A stretch of DNA of 64,000 nucleotides from NCBI RefSeq assembly GCF_934561205.1, contig NZ_CAKTFU010000004.1, forward strand, positions 1 to 64,000, in the 5' to 3' direction. The notes under the pieces were generated by a model, which worked only from the letters and a program-made list of their open reading frames with translations, was not told where the DNA came from and did not search any database. The translations under genes and the position numbers were made by a program. This DNA is from an uncultured Gemmiger sp. GTDB taxonomy: Bacteria; Bacillota; Clostridia; Oscillospirales; Ruminococcaceae. Shown piece by piece: positions 54,053-61,846 of this stretch; the stretch's first letter is position 1, and the number at the start of each line of letters is the position of its first letter.

Positions 54053-54681
54053 CAAAAAACGCCGTTATTCTTTCGGCTGTGCCGGTGGCGTCGGAAATGC
54101 GGCGCTACCTTGCGCCGGACGCCTTTGTGGTGGCCTGTGATGCGGGCTACCGCAATGCCGAGCGTCTGGGTGTGCGGCCGGATTTGATCGTGGGGGATTT
54201 CGACTCTGCCCCGCGGCCGCAAACCACCGACGAGACCATTGTCTTGCCCCACGTCAAGGACGATACCGACACCCACTATGCCGCCCGTTACCTGCTGGAG
54301 CAGGGCTATACCCGCATCACAATGCTGGGGGCTTTGGGCGGGGCACGGCTGGAACACAGCCTGGCCAACATCGCCACGGGGCTGTTTCTGGCGCAAAACG
54401 GGGTCGAGGTCCTGCTGGCGGACGCCAAAAGCGAGCTGCATTACCTGCTGCCGAACGCGCCGCTGACCCTGCAAAAGGGGGACTGGCAGTATCTTTCGCT
54501 GTTTCCCTTGCAGGGGACTTTACAGGGCGTGACGCTTGCGGGCGTCTACTACCCGCTGCAAAATGCAGCCCTTACGGCTGATTATCCGCTGGGCGTCAGC
54601 AATGAATTTGTGCAGGACACAGCCGTGATTTCCTGCACGGCGGGCTGCGGCCTGGCAGTGCTGACCCGTGCCGACGGGTAA
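54040..54681 (+). CDS. thiN: thiamine pyrophosphokinase
   Basis: Converts thiamine to thiamine diphosphate, needed by Dxs among others. The 213 residues have CDAGYRNAERLGVRPDLIVGDFDS at the N-terminal side (seen in two parts), DDTDTHYAARYLL, GALGGARLEHSLANI and a C-terminal thiamine-binding segment PLGVSNEF. The ATG at 54040 follows GAGGAAAGA inside rsgA. spoVM follows, as in Bacillus. Confidence 0.95.
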   Translation: MGKITKNAVILSAVPVASEMRRYLAPDAFVVACDAGYRNAERLGVRPDLIVGDFDSAPRPQTTDETIVLPHVKDDTDTHYAARYLLEQGYTRITMLGALGGARLEHSLANIATGLFLAQNGVEVLLADAKSELHYLLPNAPLTLQKGDWQYLSLFPLQGTLQGVTLAGVYYPLQNAALTADYPLGVSNEFVQDTAVISCTAGCGLAVLTRADG

Positions 54682-54707
54682 CACAACCGCCGTGTGCGGC
54701 ATACTAT
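54676..54707 (+). promoter_or_regulatory. candidate sigma-E promoter of spoVM
   Basis: CATACTAT at 54700-54707 matches the sigma-E -10 consensus closely; a GGTAACAC lies about 16 bases upstream as a -35-like element. Bacillus spoVM is a sigma-E gene. The match resembles the one before spoIIIAA. Confidence 0.5.
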
Positions 54708-54736
54708 GGCACAAACCCGAAAGCGAGGTGTGCGCC

Positions 54737-54805
54737 ATGAATGTTGTTGTGATCCGCTGCCCCAAGGCGCTGCGTTGGCTGCTGCGCGTGACGTTCAAGG
54801 TATAA
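54737..54805 (+). CDS. spoVM: stage V sporulation protein M (22 residues)
   Basis: A tiny amphipathic peptide that marks the convex forespore membrane and recruits SpoIVA to start coat assembly. The product begins MNVVVIRCPKALRWLLR and ends VTFKV. Pro9, Lys10, Leu12 and Arg17 align with Bacillus SpoVM (MKFYTIKLPKFLGGIVR ...). The ATG follows GAGGTG at eight bases. It lies right after thiN, as in Bacillus, and one gene ahead of spoIVA, its partner. At 22 residues it is a few shorter at the C-terminus than the 26-residue Bacillus form. Confidence 0.88.
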   Translation: MNVVVIRCPKALRWLLRVTFKV

Positions 54806-54811
54806 AGGAAA

Positions 54812-54852
54812 AACCTCCGCTGCCCTTTTGGGGCGGCGGGGGTATTTTTTTG
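54812..54852 (+). terminator. rho-independent terminator after spoVM
   Basis: CCTCCGCTGCCC pairs, with two wobble positions, with GGGGCGGCGGGGG around TTTT; TATTTTTTT follows. Confidence 0.85.
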
Positions 54853-54915
54853 CCCCTGCGGCCATATAGATACACAAGAGGTTTTCCGCTGCCGGAAAAA
54901 AGGGAGGTATCGTTT

Positions 54916-56439
54916 ATGGAACTCAAGGTGTTCAAGGACACCGTGACCGCCTATGCGGGGCGCTGGGAAACACGGCTGGAGCTGCCTGTGGAGACCGAGA
55001 TCCTCATCCCCGACTATCAGCCCGCCGTGTTCAAAATTGTAAAATGCCTGATAACACCGGTCATTCTGCAAAATGCCGTGGCCGACGGCCGCTGGACGGC
55101 GCAGGGATATCTGCGCTGTACCGTGTATTATCAGAGCGATGAACCGGGCAGCCGCCTGTGGCGCATGGAACAGAAGCTGCCCTTTGAAAAATCGGCCGAG
55201 CTGCCCGCCGATACCTGCGCCGAGGGTGCGGCTGCCGTGGACGGCGAGGTGGAGTATTGCAACTGCCGTGCTGTCAGCGAGCACCGTCTGGATCTGCGCG
55301 GAGCGTACATTCTTGCGGTGTCGGTGCCTACTTTCCGCACGGGTGAGGTGCTGACCGCCCTGGCCGACTGCGGCATAGAGCAGCGCACCGCCGAACTGCA
55401 GGGGCTGCAGCGCATCGCCGCCGAGGAAAAGACCTTTACCGCACAGACGGGTGTACCCCTGCAGGGCGGCGAGACCGTGCTGGACGTGGACGGCATGTTT
55501 GTGTCCGGCAGTGCTGTGGCGGGCGCGGGGCAGCTGCATATTCAGGGAACGCTGCGGGTGCAGCTTTGCTGCCAACCGCCTGACAGCGAGGCACTGACAA
55601 CCATTTCCAAGGAGCTGCCCGTGCAGCAGACCCTGGAGCTTGCCGCCGTGCAGGACGAGGATCGTGTGCTTTTGTGGGGCGATGTGCCCGCCTGCACGAT
55701 CAGCAGCGACGATGCCGGCGAGACCTCGCTGGCTGTCACCTGGCGGCTGCACACCGAGGTGTGGCGGCAGCAAAAACGCACCGTGGTGGCAGACGCCTAC
55801 TCGACCGTCTGCCGGACCCAAACCGTGGGCACGGTTTTCCGTATGCTGGAGGAAACCGCCGACCTTTCAGGGTGTGTTTCCGTCACCGTGGAGGACGACC
55901 TCCCGCAGGAGGATATGCTGGTTCGGGGCTGCTTTGTCACGCTGGGCGCGGCGGGTATCGTGCCGACCGACAAGGGGCTGCAAATTGAGGGCAGGGGCAC
56001 GGCGCATGTGCTTTGTTCCGATGAACGGGGCGAACTTGCCTGCTATGACAAGCCGTTTTCCTGGCAGACGGGCAGTGCCTTTGGCGGCAAACCGGAGGAC
56101 TGCTGCCTGTGTCTGCATGCGGCAGCGGCGCATATCCAGAGCAGCAAGGCGGGCACAAGGCTGCGGGTGGAGCTGGATATCGAGACCACGGGCAGCCTTT
56201 TGCAGGCAAGACCGATGCAGCTGCTGACTGACGTGGAAACGGGGGAGGAATACCCCGCCGACGACATTGCGCTGTATCTTTACTACGCGCGGCAGGGCGA
56301 ACCCATTTTTGACATTGCCAAGCGCTACCATGCCCGCGCCAAGGATCTGGCACAGGCAAACGGTATGGACTGCGCCGACACCGCCCCGCAGGAGCTGACG
56401 GCCCAAGCCGCCGTTTTGCTGATCCCGGCGGCACTGTAA
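54916..56439 (+). CDS. SPOCS (DUF3794) and LysM domain protein
   Basis: A 507-residue protein with at least two SPOCS/DUF3794 units, recognisable by PDYQPAVFKIVKC and by a later repeat of strands, and a C-terminal LysM domain (about residues 458-505: ARQGEPIFDIAKRYHARAKDLAQANGM). Clostridial proteins of this build, usually next to spoIVA, are linked to the spore coat or cortex, and the LysM part should bind peptidoglycan. GGGAGGT precedes the ATG. It is 14 bases from spoIVA, so they share a transcript. No signal peptide is seen, which fits synthesis in the mother cell. Confidence 0.88.
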   Translation: MELKVFKDTVTAYAGRWETRLELPVETEILIPDYQPAVFKIVKCLITPVILQNAVADGRWTAQGYLRCTVYYQSDEPGSRLWRMEQKLPFEKSAELPADTCAEGAAAVDGEVEYCNCRAVSEHRLDLRGAYILAVSVPTFRTGEVLTALADCGIEQRTAELQGLQRIAAEEKTFTAQTGVPLQGGETVLDVDGMFVSGSAVAGAGQLHIQGTLRVQLCCQPPDSEALTTISKELPVQQTLELAAVQDEDRVLLWGDVPACTISSDDAGETSLAVTWRLHTEVWRQQKRTVVADAYSTVCRTQTVGTVFRMLEETADLSGCVSVTVEDDLPQEDMLVRGCFVTLGAAGIVPTDKGLQIEGRGTAHVLCSDERGELACYDKPFSWQTGSAFGGKPEDCCLCLHAAAAHIQSSKAGTRLRVELDIETTGSLLQARPMQLLTDVETGEEYPADDIALYLYYARQGEPIFDIAKRYHARAKDLAQANGMDCADTAPQELTAQAAVLLIPAAL

Positions 56440-56453
56440 AGGAGGAACGGCCT

Positions 56454-57929
56454 GTGACACAGGAACAAATCTACGAAAATATCGCCAAGCGCACAGGCGG
56501 GGATATCTACCTGGGGGTCGTCGGCCCGGTGCGCACCGGCAAAAGCAGCTTCATCAAGCGCTTTGCGGAGCTTATGCTGCTGCCGCATATCCAAAACGAC
56601 GCCCGCCGGACCCGCGCGCAGGATGAACTGCCCCAGTCTGCCGCGGGGCGCACCATCATGACGACCGAGCCGAAATTCATCCCCGAAAAAGCCGTGTCGG
56701 TCGAGCTTTCCGGCGGGGTAAAGTTCCGCGCACGGCTCATCGATTGTGTGGGCTACATGGTGCAGGGGGCTTTGGGCAACGAGGAAAACGAGGCCCCGCG
56801 CCTGGTCAAAAGCCCCTGGTTTGACAAGGAGGTCCCCTTTGATCTGGCCGCCGAGACAGGCACCCGGCGGGTCATCCGTGAGCATGCCACCGTGGGGGTC
56901 GTTGTGACAACCGACGGCTCGATCGCGGATCTGCCGCGCGAAGCCTACTGTGAGGCCGAGCAGCGCATTTTTGCCGAGCTGGACGACATCGGCAAGCCCT
57001 ATGTGATCTTAGTCAACTGCACCGAGCCGAGCAGTGACGAGGCCCGTAAACTGGCGGCACAGCTGAGCGAGCAGACCCACCACACAGCGCTGCCCATCAA
57101 CTGCCTGACAATGACCGCCGAGGATCTGGACGGCGTATTGCAGGCGCTGCTGTATGAATTTCCCCTGCAGGAGATCGCCGTGCAGATGCCCGGCTGGGTC
57201 ACCCTGCTGGAGTCGGGGCATTGGCTGCAGACCGCTGTGTACGAAACCATGCGGGAGCTTGCCGAACGGCTGCGCAAAATGGGGGACGTAACGGGGAGCA
57301 ACCTGCGCCCCGACTGCCCGTATATTACCGAGCTGCGTCTGCTGGCTGTGGAACCCGCCACCGGCCGTGTGCGGGTCGCGGCTGCATTGCAGCCGGAGAT
57401 CTTCTATAAGATATTGGGTGAGCAGACGGGGCTGGATATCGTGGATGAGGCGGGGCTTTTGCCCTGCATCGTAAGCCTGGCCAAGGCCAAGCGCGCCTAT
57501 GACAAGATCAAGCCCGCACTCGATCAGGTCGAGGCCACGGGCTACGGCATCGTGATGCCGGGGTTGGAGGAACTTACGCTGGAAGAACCGCAAATCGTAA
57601 AGCAGGGCGGGCAGTACGGTGTCAGGCTGAGTGCCAGCGCCCCCAGCCTGCACATCATGCGTGCTGCTATCCGCACCGAGCTTTCGCCCACGGTGGGCAG
57701 CGAACAGCAGGGGGAGGAGCTGATCAAAAATCTGCTGGCGGATTTTGAAACCGACCCCGGCAAGCTGTGGAACACCAATATCTTCGGCAAAAGCCTGGAC
57801 GTTCTGGTCAACGAGGGGGTGCAGGCCAAGCTGCTGCACATGCCGCAGGCAGCGCGCAACCGGCTGCAGCAAACGCTGGAACGCATCATCAACGAAGGCT
57901 GCGACGGGCTGATCTGCATTTTGCTGTAA
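56454..57929 (+). CDS. spoIVA: stage IV sporulation protein A
   Basis: The ATPase that polymerises on the forespore surface to form the base of the spore coat, anchored by SpoVM. At 491 residues it is the family's length. The Walker A motif GPVRTGKSS lies near residue 24, with DEEPQSAAGRTIMTTEP-like switch (seen here as DELPQSAAGRTIMTTEP) and IDCVGYMVQGALG. The C-terminal region binds SpoVM. GTG start after AAAGGAGGAACGG. The spoVM and SPOCS genes just upstream make this an early coat-assembly cluster. Confidence 0.98.
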   Translation: MTQEQIYENIAKRTGGDIYLGVVGPVRTGKSSFIKRFAELMLLPHIQNDARRTRAQDELPQSAAGRTIMTTEPKFIPEKAVSVELSGGVKFRARLIDCVGYMVQGALGNEENEAPRLVKSPWFDKEVPFDLAAETGTRRVIREHATVGVVVTTDGSIADLPREAYCEAEQRIFAELDDIGKPYVILVNCTEPSSDEARKLAAQLSEQTHHTALPINCLTMTAEDLDGVLQALLYEFPLQEIAVQMPGWVTLLESGHWLQTAVYETMRELAERLRKMGDVTGSNLRPDCPYITELRLLAVEPATGRVRVAAALQPEIFYKILGEQTGLDIVDEAGLLPCIVSLAKAKRAYDKIKPALDQVEATGYGIVMPGLEELTLEEPQIVKQGGQYGVRLSASAPSLHIMRAAIRTELSPTVGSEQQGEELIKNLLADFETDPGKLWNTNIFGKSLDVLVNEGVQAKLLHMPQAARNRLQQTLERIINEGCDGLICILL

Positions 57930-57941
57930 GGGGGTGGCGGG

Positions 57942-58154
57942 GTGTTTCACCGCATGACAAGGCAGGAAAAACAGCGCCGCGCCGCCAAGGCGGAGCTGAC
58001 GCGCACGATGCAGGCGTTACGGCGCAACGAAAGCGAATTTAACGAGGCGCAGGAGCCTTTTTATATCGAGCAGCTTACCTACCAGCACGCCGCGCTGCAA
58101 TGCCGCTGCCGCGCCCTGCTGCGCCTTTTGCGCAGCGAGGGGCAAAACGTATGA
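57942..58154 (+). CDS. DUF2508 (YaaL-like) small protein
   Basis: A 70-residue basic helical protein. ESEFNEAQEPFYIEQLTYQ, followed by a Cys- and Arg-rich helix ending LLRLLRSEG, fits the DUF2508/YaaL pattern. In Bacillus yaaL precedes bofA; the same pair occurs here with a four-base overlap (ATGA), which supports the call. Function unknown, with a sporulation link by context. Start ATG chosen at GTG 57942, after GGGGGTGGCGGG. Confidence 0.72.
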   Translation: MFHRMTRQEKQRRAAKAELTRTMQALRRNESEFNEAQEPFYIEQLTYQHAALQCRCRALLRLLRSEGQNV

Positions 58155-58408
58155 GCTGGGGCATCTATGCGGCGGCGGGGGCGATCCTGCTGGTGCTGCT
58201 GCGCTGTGCTCTGGCGCAAAAGCGCGGTGTGCGGTGCTTTTTGGCGGGCAGTGTCTGCGGGCTGGGGGCGCTGGCGGTGCTGGCGCTTTTGCAGCCCGTG
58301 ACGGGGATCGACCTGCCCCTGAACCGTTTTACCGCCTTTGCCGCCGCCGCATTGGGGGTGCCGGGCGTGGCGGCGGTGCTGGTACTGCGGGTGATTTTGC
58401 GCGTGTAA
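58151..58408 (+). CDS. bofA: pro-sigma-K processing inhibitor BofA
   Basis: An 85-residue membrane protein with two or three hydrophobic segments. The C-terminal block TGIDLPLNRFTAFAAAALGV followed by PGVAAVLVLRV matches BofA, which holds the SpoIVFB protease inactive until the forespore signals completion. The ATG at 58151 overlaps the DUF2508 gene. spoIVFA/B are not in the window; the M50 protease at 35180 is a family relative but not demonstrably its target. RNase P RNA follows directly. Confidence 0.88.
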   Translation: MSWGIYAAAGAILLVLLRCALAQKRGVRCFLAGSVCGLGALAVLALLQPVTGIDLPLNRFTAFAAAALGVPGVAAVLVLRVILRV

Positions 58409-58428
58409 GCGCTGCCAAATATTTCCGC

Positions 58429-58457
58429 TTGCCAAAGAAAAGGCGGTATGGTATAAT
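58429..58457 (+). promoter_or_regulatory. sigma-A promoter of RNase P RNA
   Basis: TTGCCA, 17-base spacer, perfect TATAAT; the RNA's 5' end is expected about 9-12 bases later. Confidence 0.85.
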
Positions 58458-58465
58458 AACCAAGA

Positions 58466-58804
58466 AAACGAGTGGAACATACGGCGGCGGGACAGCCCGC
58501 AAGGGCTGCCTGAGGAAAGTCCGGGCTTCACAGAGACAGAGTAACTGCTAACGGCAGCCGGGGGTGACCCCAGGGATAGTGCAACAGAAAGAAACCGCCG
58601 CATTTTGCGGTAAGGATGGAAAGGCGAGGTAAGAGCTCACCAGCGCACTGGCGACTTTGCGGCTATGTAAACCCTGCTCGAAGCAACATCCGTATGGGAC
58701 ATTATGCGGAGTCTCGCGCGTCCCGGTGATGGCGTGAGCCTTGCGGCAACGCAAGGCCAAGATAGATCGTCGTTTGATACAGAACCCGGCTTACGGTCCA
58801 GTCG
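58466..58804 (+). ncRNA. rnpB: RNase P RNA, bacterial class A
   Basis: The ribozyme that matures tRNA 5' ends. The conserved cores occur in order: GAGGAAAGTCCGGGCT, CACAGAGACAG, CCAGGGATAGTGCAACAGAAAG, GGTAAGGATGGAAAGGCGAG, AGAGCTCACCAGCGC, GAAGCAACATCC and finally AAGATAGATCGTC and ACAGAACCCGGCTTA. P1 pairs CGAGTGGA (58469) with TCCAGTCG (58797-58804). An A-type layout rather than the B-type of Bacillus is indicated. A T run (GTTTTTTG) follows immediately. Confidence 0.96.
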
Positions 58805-58822
58805 TTTTTTGTGGGAAAATTG

Positions 58823-58865
58823 CGGCACATTTGCTTGAAATTTTTGGGCAAATGTGCCGTTTTTG
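58823..58865 (+). terminator. rho-independent terminator after rnpB
   Basis: CGGCACATTTGC and GCAAATGTGCCG form a 12-bp perfect stem over 13 bases, then TTTTT. Confidence 0.92.
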
Positions 58866-58875
58866 CGTGGAATAA

Positions 58876-58904
58876 TTGCATCTTAGCGCAAATTGTGGTA
58901 TACT
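58876..58904 (+). promoter_or_regulatory. sigma-A promoter of the RluD-type gene
   Basis: TTGCAT, 17-base spacer, TATACT, 33 bases before the start codon. Confidence 0.72.
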
Positions 58905-58936
58905 GTAATGGCTTAGACGTAAAAAGGGGAGCATCT

Positions 58937-59839
58937 ATGACTCAGCTGGAATATACGCTGCCGCCCGATGCGGCACCGCAGCGGCTCAACCTTTTTTTGC
59001 GCGCACAGGGTCTGACCGCCGGGCTGATCAAGTCGGTCAAATATGACGGCGGGGGCTTTTTCTGCGGCGGTGCCTCGGTACATACAGACTATATCGTGCA
59101 CCCCGGCCAGACCGTCCGCTTTGCGTTGCCGCCTGAGCAGCAGACCGATGTTGTGCCGCAGGATATCCCGCTGCACATCGCCTATGAAGATGATTTCGCC
59201 GCCGTGCTGGACAAGCCGGCGGGCATTGCCGTGCACCCCACGCTCAACTACCCCGACGGCACCTTGGCCAACGGCTGGCTGCACTACCTGCAAACGCAGG
59301 GGCGCAGCGGTGTGTTCCGCCCCGTGAACCGGCTGGACAAAAACACAAGCGGCCTTGTGCTGTGTGCCCAAAACGCCTTTGCGGCGCCCGCCCTGGCTGC
59401 CACGGCGCAAAAGACCTATCTGGCGGTCGTGGCGGGTCGGCTGCCGCAAAGCCACGGCTATATCGAGGCCCCCATCGGCCGGCAGGGGGATTCCATCATC
59501 GGCCGATGCGTCACACCGAACGGCAAATACAGCCTGACAGAATACACCGTGCTGGCGGAAAACGACCGCTGCACACTGGCGGCCTGTCGGCTGCACACCG
59601 GCCGCACCCACCAGATTCGGGTGCACATGGCCTATATCGGCCACCCGCTGGCAGGGGACAGCCTGTACGGCGGCTCTGTGCAGGACATCGCCCGTCAGGC
59701 GCTGCACTGCGCCGTCATGCGCTTTCAAAACCCTTATACCCATGTGCCCGTGCGGGTGCAAAGCGCACTGCCGCCCGACATGGCAGCGCTGCTGGAAAAA
59801 GAGGGGCTGCTTGACAAATGGCAGCCGGATGCGCTATAA
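58937..59839 (+). CDS. RluA/RluD family pseudouridine synthase
   Basis: A 300-residue pseudouridine synthase. The catalytic motif RPVNRLDKNTSGLVL (Asp near residue 136), DKPAGIAVHPT and the closing HTGRTHQIRVHMAYIGHPL are clear. An S4-like N-terminal part is present but weak. Its rRNA target cannot be told from sequence (RluD, RluC or YlyB type). ATG follows AAAGGGGAG. The promoter of the next gene lies within its last 30 bases. Confidence 0.92.
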   Translation: MTQLEYTLPPDAAPQRLNLFLRAQGLTAGLIKSVKYDGGGFFCGGASVHTDYIVHPGQTVRFALPPEQQTDVVPQDIPLHIAYEDDFAAVLDKPAGIAVHPTLNYPDGTLANGWLHYLQTQGRSGVFRPVNRLDKNTSGLVLCAQNAFAAPALAATAQKTYLAVVAGRLPQSHGYIEAPIGRQGDSIIGRCVTPNGKYSLTEYTVLAENDRCTLAACRLHTGRTHQIRVHMAYIGHPLAGDSLYGGSVQDIARQALHCAVMRFQNPYTHVPVRVQSALPPDMAALLEKEGLLDKWQPDAL

Positions 59840-59840
59840 T
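59811..59840 (+). promoter_or_regulatory. sigma-A promoter of the M23 peptidase gene
   Basis: TTGACA, an 18-base spacer, TATAAT, both hexamers perfect, inside the 3' end of the preceding gene. Confidence 0.85.
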
Positions 59841-59894
59841 GCAGCATTTGTGGGGGTATAGCGCCCCCTGAAACAGATAAAGGAGCAACTTGTT

Positions 59895-61676
59895 TTGAAC
59901 CCTACGCAAACAGAACATCAGGCTGAAGGCCGTACACAAAAGCCCGGCATAAAGCAGCGCATGGTCGCCTTCTGGGTCGACAATGCGGTGGGCGATTTCC
60001 TGTACCGCGTCGGTTTCCTGTTTGAATATGTGCTGGTCTGCCTGGGCCGCAAGGTCTATACGGTGGCGCGCGGCTTTGCCGTCACGGTGCGCAACCTGCT
60101 GGCCATGATCCTGCGCCCCATTCTGCTGGGGCTTATCACCCTGCTGGAGGATCTGCTCAGCCCGTTTATGCATATGGCATCGGGCTTTAAGCATATTCGG
60201 GAGCTGCCGCAGACGCTGGAGGAACAATCCGACACCGAACTGCAGCCGCAGGAGATCCGCATTGCCAAAATCGAATATTTTTTCCGCGGCGTCAGGCGCT
60301 ATCTGCCCACGGTCTGGACGGCGGCCACCTACTTTTTCCCCGCGCTGGCGGCAGCCGCGCTGGTCATGGTGGTGCGCCGCGGTTTAAGCCTGCAATTTGT
60401 GCTGGAAGTACAGGTCAACGGCGAATCCGTCGGCTATGTGGCCAGCGAACAGGTGTTTGAAAAGGCCCGCGACGATGTGCAGGGCCGTATCCTTACGGCC
60501 GAGCGTCTCTTGCAGGGTACCGACGACGCAAAGACCGACTGGGAGGTAAACCCCACCTTTACGCTGGCCGTGGCAGGGCAGACGATGACCGAGCGCGAGA
60601 TCGCCAACGCCATCCTGAAAACCGCCAGTGACGAGATCGTCAACGCCACGGCTGTGTACATCGACGATGAGCTGCAGTTTGTCACCACCGAGGGCGACCA
60701 TCTGCGCAGCTATCTGGAAAACATCAAGGCCCCGTATGAGGACGCGTTTGATGCATCGGTAACGACTGCCTTTGTCCATGACATCCGCATGGTGGACGGT
60801 GTGTTCCTGCAGAAATCCGTCAGCTCCTACGCGGACGTTATCAAGGCGTTGAACCAGGGCGCAGGTCTTACCAAGTATACCGCCCACGAGGGCGACACCG
60901 TGCAGGATGTGCTGGATGCCACCGGCGTCAGCTTTGACTCGCTGGCACAGATCAACCCCGAACTGCACACGCTGGATCAGGAAATTCCGGAAGGCACCAC
61001 GCTGGTAACGGGGGCCGTCAACGCAGACCTGCTCAAGGTCAAGGTCGTGCGCTATGATACCGAGACCATTCCCGTTGCCTACGAGACCGAAAACTCCACC
61101 TCCTCCGAGTACGCCTACGGCAAGGTGGTCGTTGTGCAGGAAGGCGTGGAGGGCACGGCCGACATCACCTACGAAACGACCTACATAGACGGTGTGCCTG
61201 TGGATCGTCAGGCTGTGGAATACACGGTCATTACCCAGCCCGTCAACAAGATCACCATCACCGGCACCAAGCTCAAAACCGGCATGGTGGCGCAGGTCGG
61301 CTCCGGCAGCTTTATGTGGCCGGTGCCCGGTTACAGCTATGTCAGCCGCTGGGCCAGTCTGCCCGGCGGACACCGCGGCGCGGATATCTGCGCACCCTAC
61401 GGCACGCCCATTCTGGCGGCGGACTCCGGTTCTGTGGTGGCGGCGGGCTGGCACTGGTCCTTCGGCAACTATGTCGAGATCGACCATGGCAACGGCTACC
61501 GCACACTGTATGCGCACATGTCCAGCATCAGTGTGACGCAGGGGCAGGCTGTAACGCAGGGGCAGGAGATCGGCAAAGTCGGCTCCACAGGCAACTCCAC
61601 GGGTAACCACTGCCACTTTGAGGTATCCAGCGGCGGTACGCTGATCAGCGCGCGCCAGTTCTTCCCCGGTATGTAA
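59895..61676 (+). CDS. M23 peptidase with LysM and G5 regions, membrane-anchored
   Basis: A 593-residue envelope protein. Residues 1-150 are cytoplasmic, with hydrophobic amphipathic stretches. A membrane helix follows (about 137-160), then an extracellular region, a LysM unit (about 322-368: TAHEGDTVQDVLDATGVSFD), a G5 domain (VPVAYETENS ... VDRQAVEYTVI) and a C-terminal LytM/M23 domain with HRGADICAPYGTPI, HGNGYRTLYAHM and HCHFE, all zinc-site residues present. It should cut peptidoglycan cross-links or act as an activator. TTG start at 59895 after AAAGGAGC. Confidence 0.93.
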   Translation: MNPTQTEHQAEGRTQKPGIKQRMVAFWVDNAVGDFLYRVGFLFEYVLVCLGRKVYTVARGFAVTVRNLLAMILRPILLGLITLLEDLLSPFMHMASGFKHIRELPQTLEEQSDTELQPQEIRIAKIEYFFRGVRRYLPTVWTAATYFFPALAAAALVMVVRRGLSLQFVLEVQVNGESVGYVASEQVFEKARDDVQGRILTAERLLQGTDDAKTDWEVNPTFTLAVAGQTMTEREIANAILKTASDEIVNATAVYIDDELQFVTTEGDHLRSYLENIKAPYEDAFDASVTTAFVHDIRMVDGVFLQKSVSSYADVIKALNQGAGLTKYTAHEGDTVQDVLDATGVSFDSLAQINPELHTLDQEIPEGTTLVTGAVNADLLKVKVVRYDTETIPVAYETENSTSSEYAYGKVVVVQEGVEGTADITYETTYIDGVPVDRQAVEYTVITQPVNKITITGTKLKTGMVAQVGSGSFMWPVPGYSYVSRWASLPGGHRGADICAPYGTPILAADSGSVVAAGWHWSFGNYVEIDHGNGYRTLYAHMSSISVTQGQAVTQGQEIGKVGSTGNSTGNHCHFEVSSGGTLISARQFFPGM

Positions 61677-61692
61677 GGCATGCTGTTTTCGG

Positions 61693-61720
61693 AAAAGCCG
61701 CAAAATCTTTGCGGCTTTTC
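61693..61720 (+). terminator. rho-independent terminator after the M23 gene
   Basis: AAAAGCCGCAAA, loop ATC, TTTGCGGCTTTT: a perfect 12-bp stem whose own 3' arm ends in the T run. Confidence 0.9.
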
Positions 61721-61732
61721 TGCCGGCAGGAC

Positions 61733-61761
61733 TTTTCAAGTCGGTGAAATTGGTGTATAAT
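61733..61761 (+). promoter_or_regulatory. sigma-A promoter of murA
   Basis: TTTTCA, 17-base spacer, TATAAT; a second TATAAT overlaps at 61761. The leader to murA is about 80 bases. Confidence 0.7.
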
Positions 61762-61846
61762 ATAATGTGTATAATCATGTAAGATATAGCGATTTTGCCG
61801 TGCAGCACAGGGCTGTGGGCAGCCGGCAGCACAAAGGAGAGCTATC

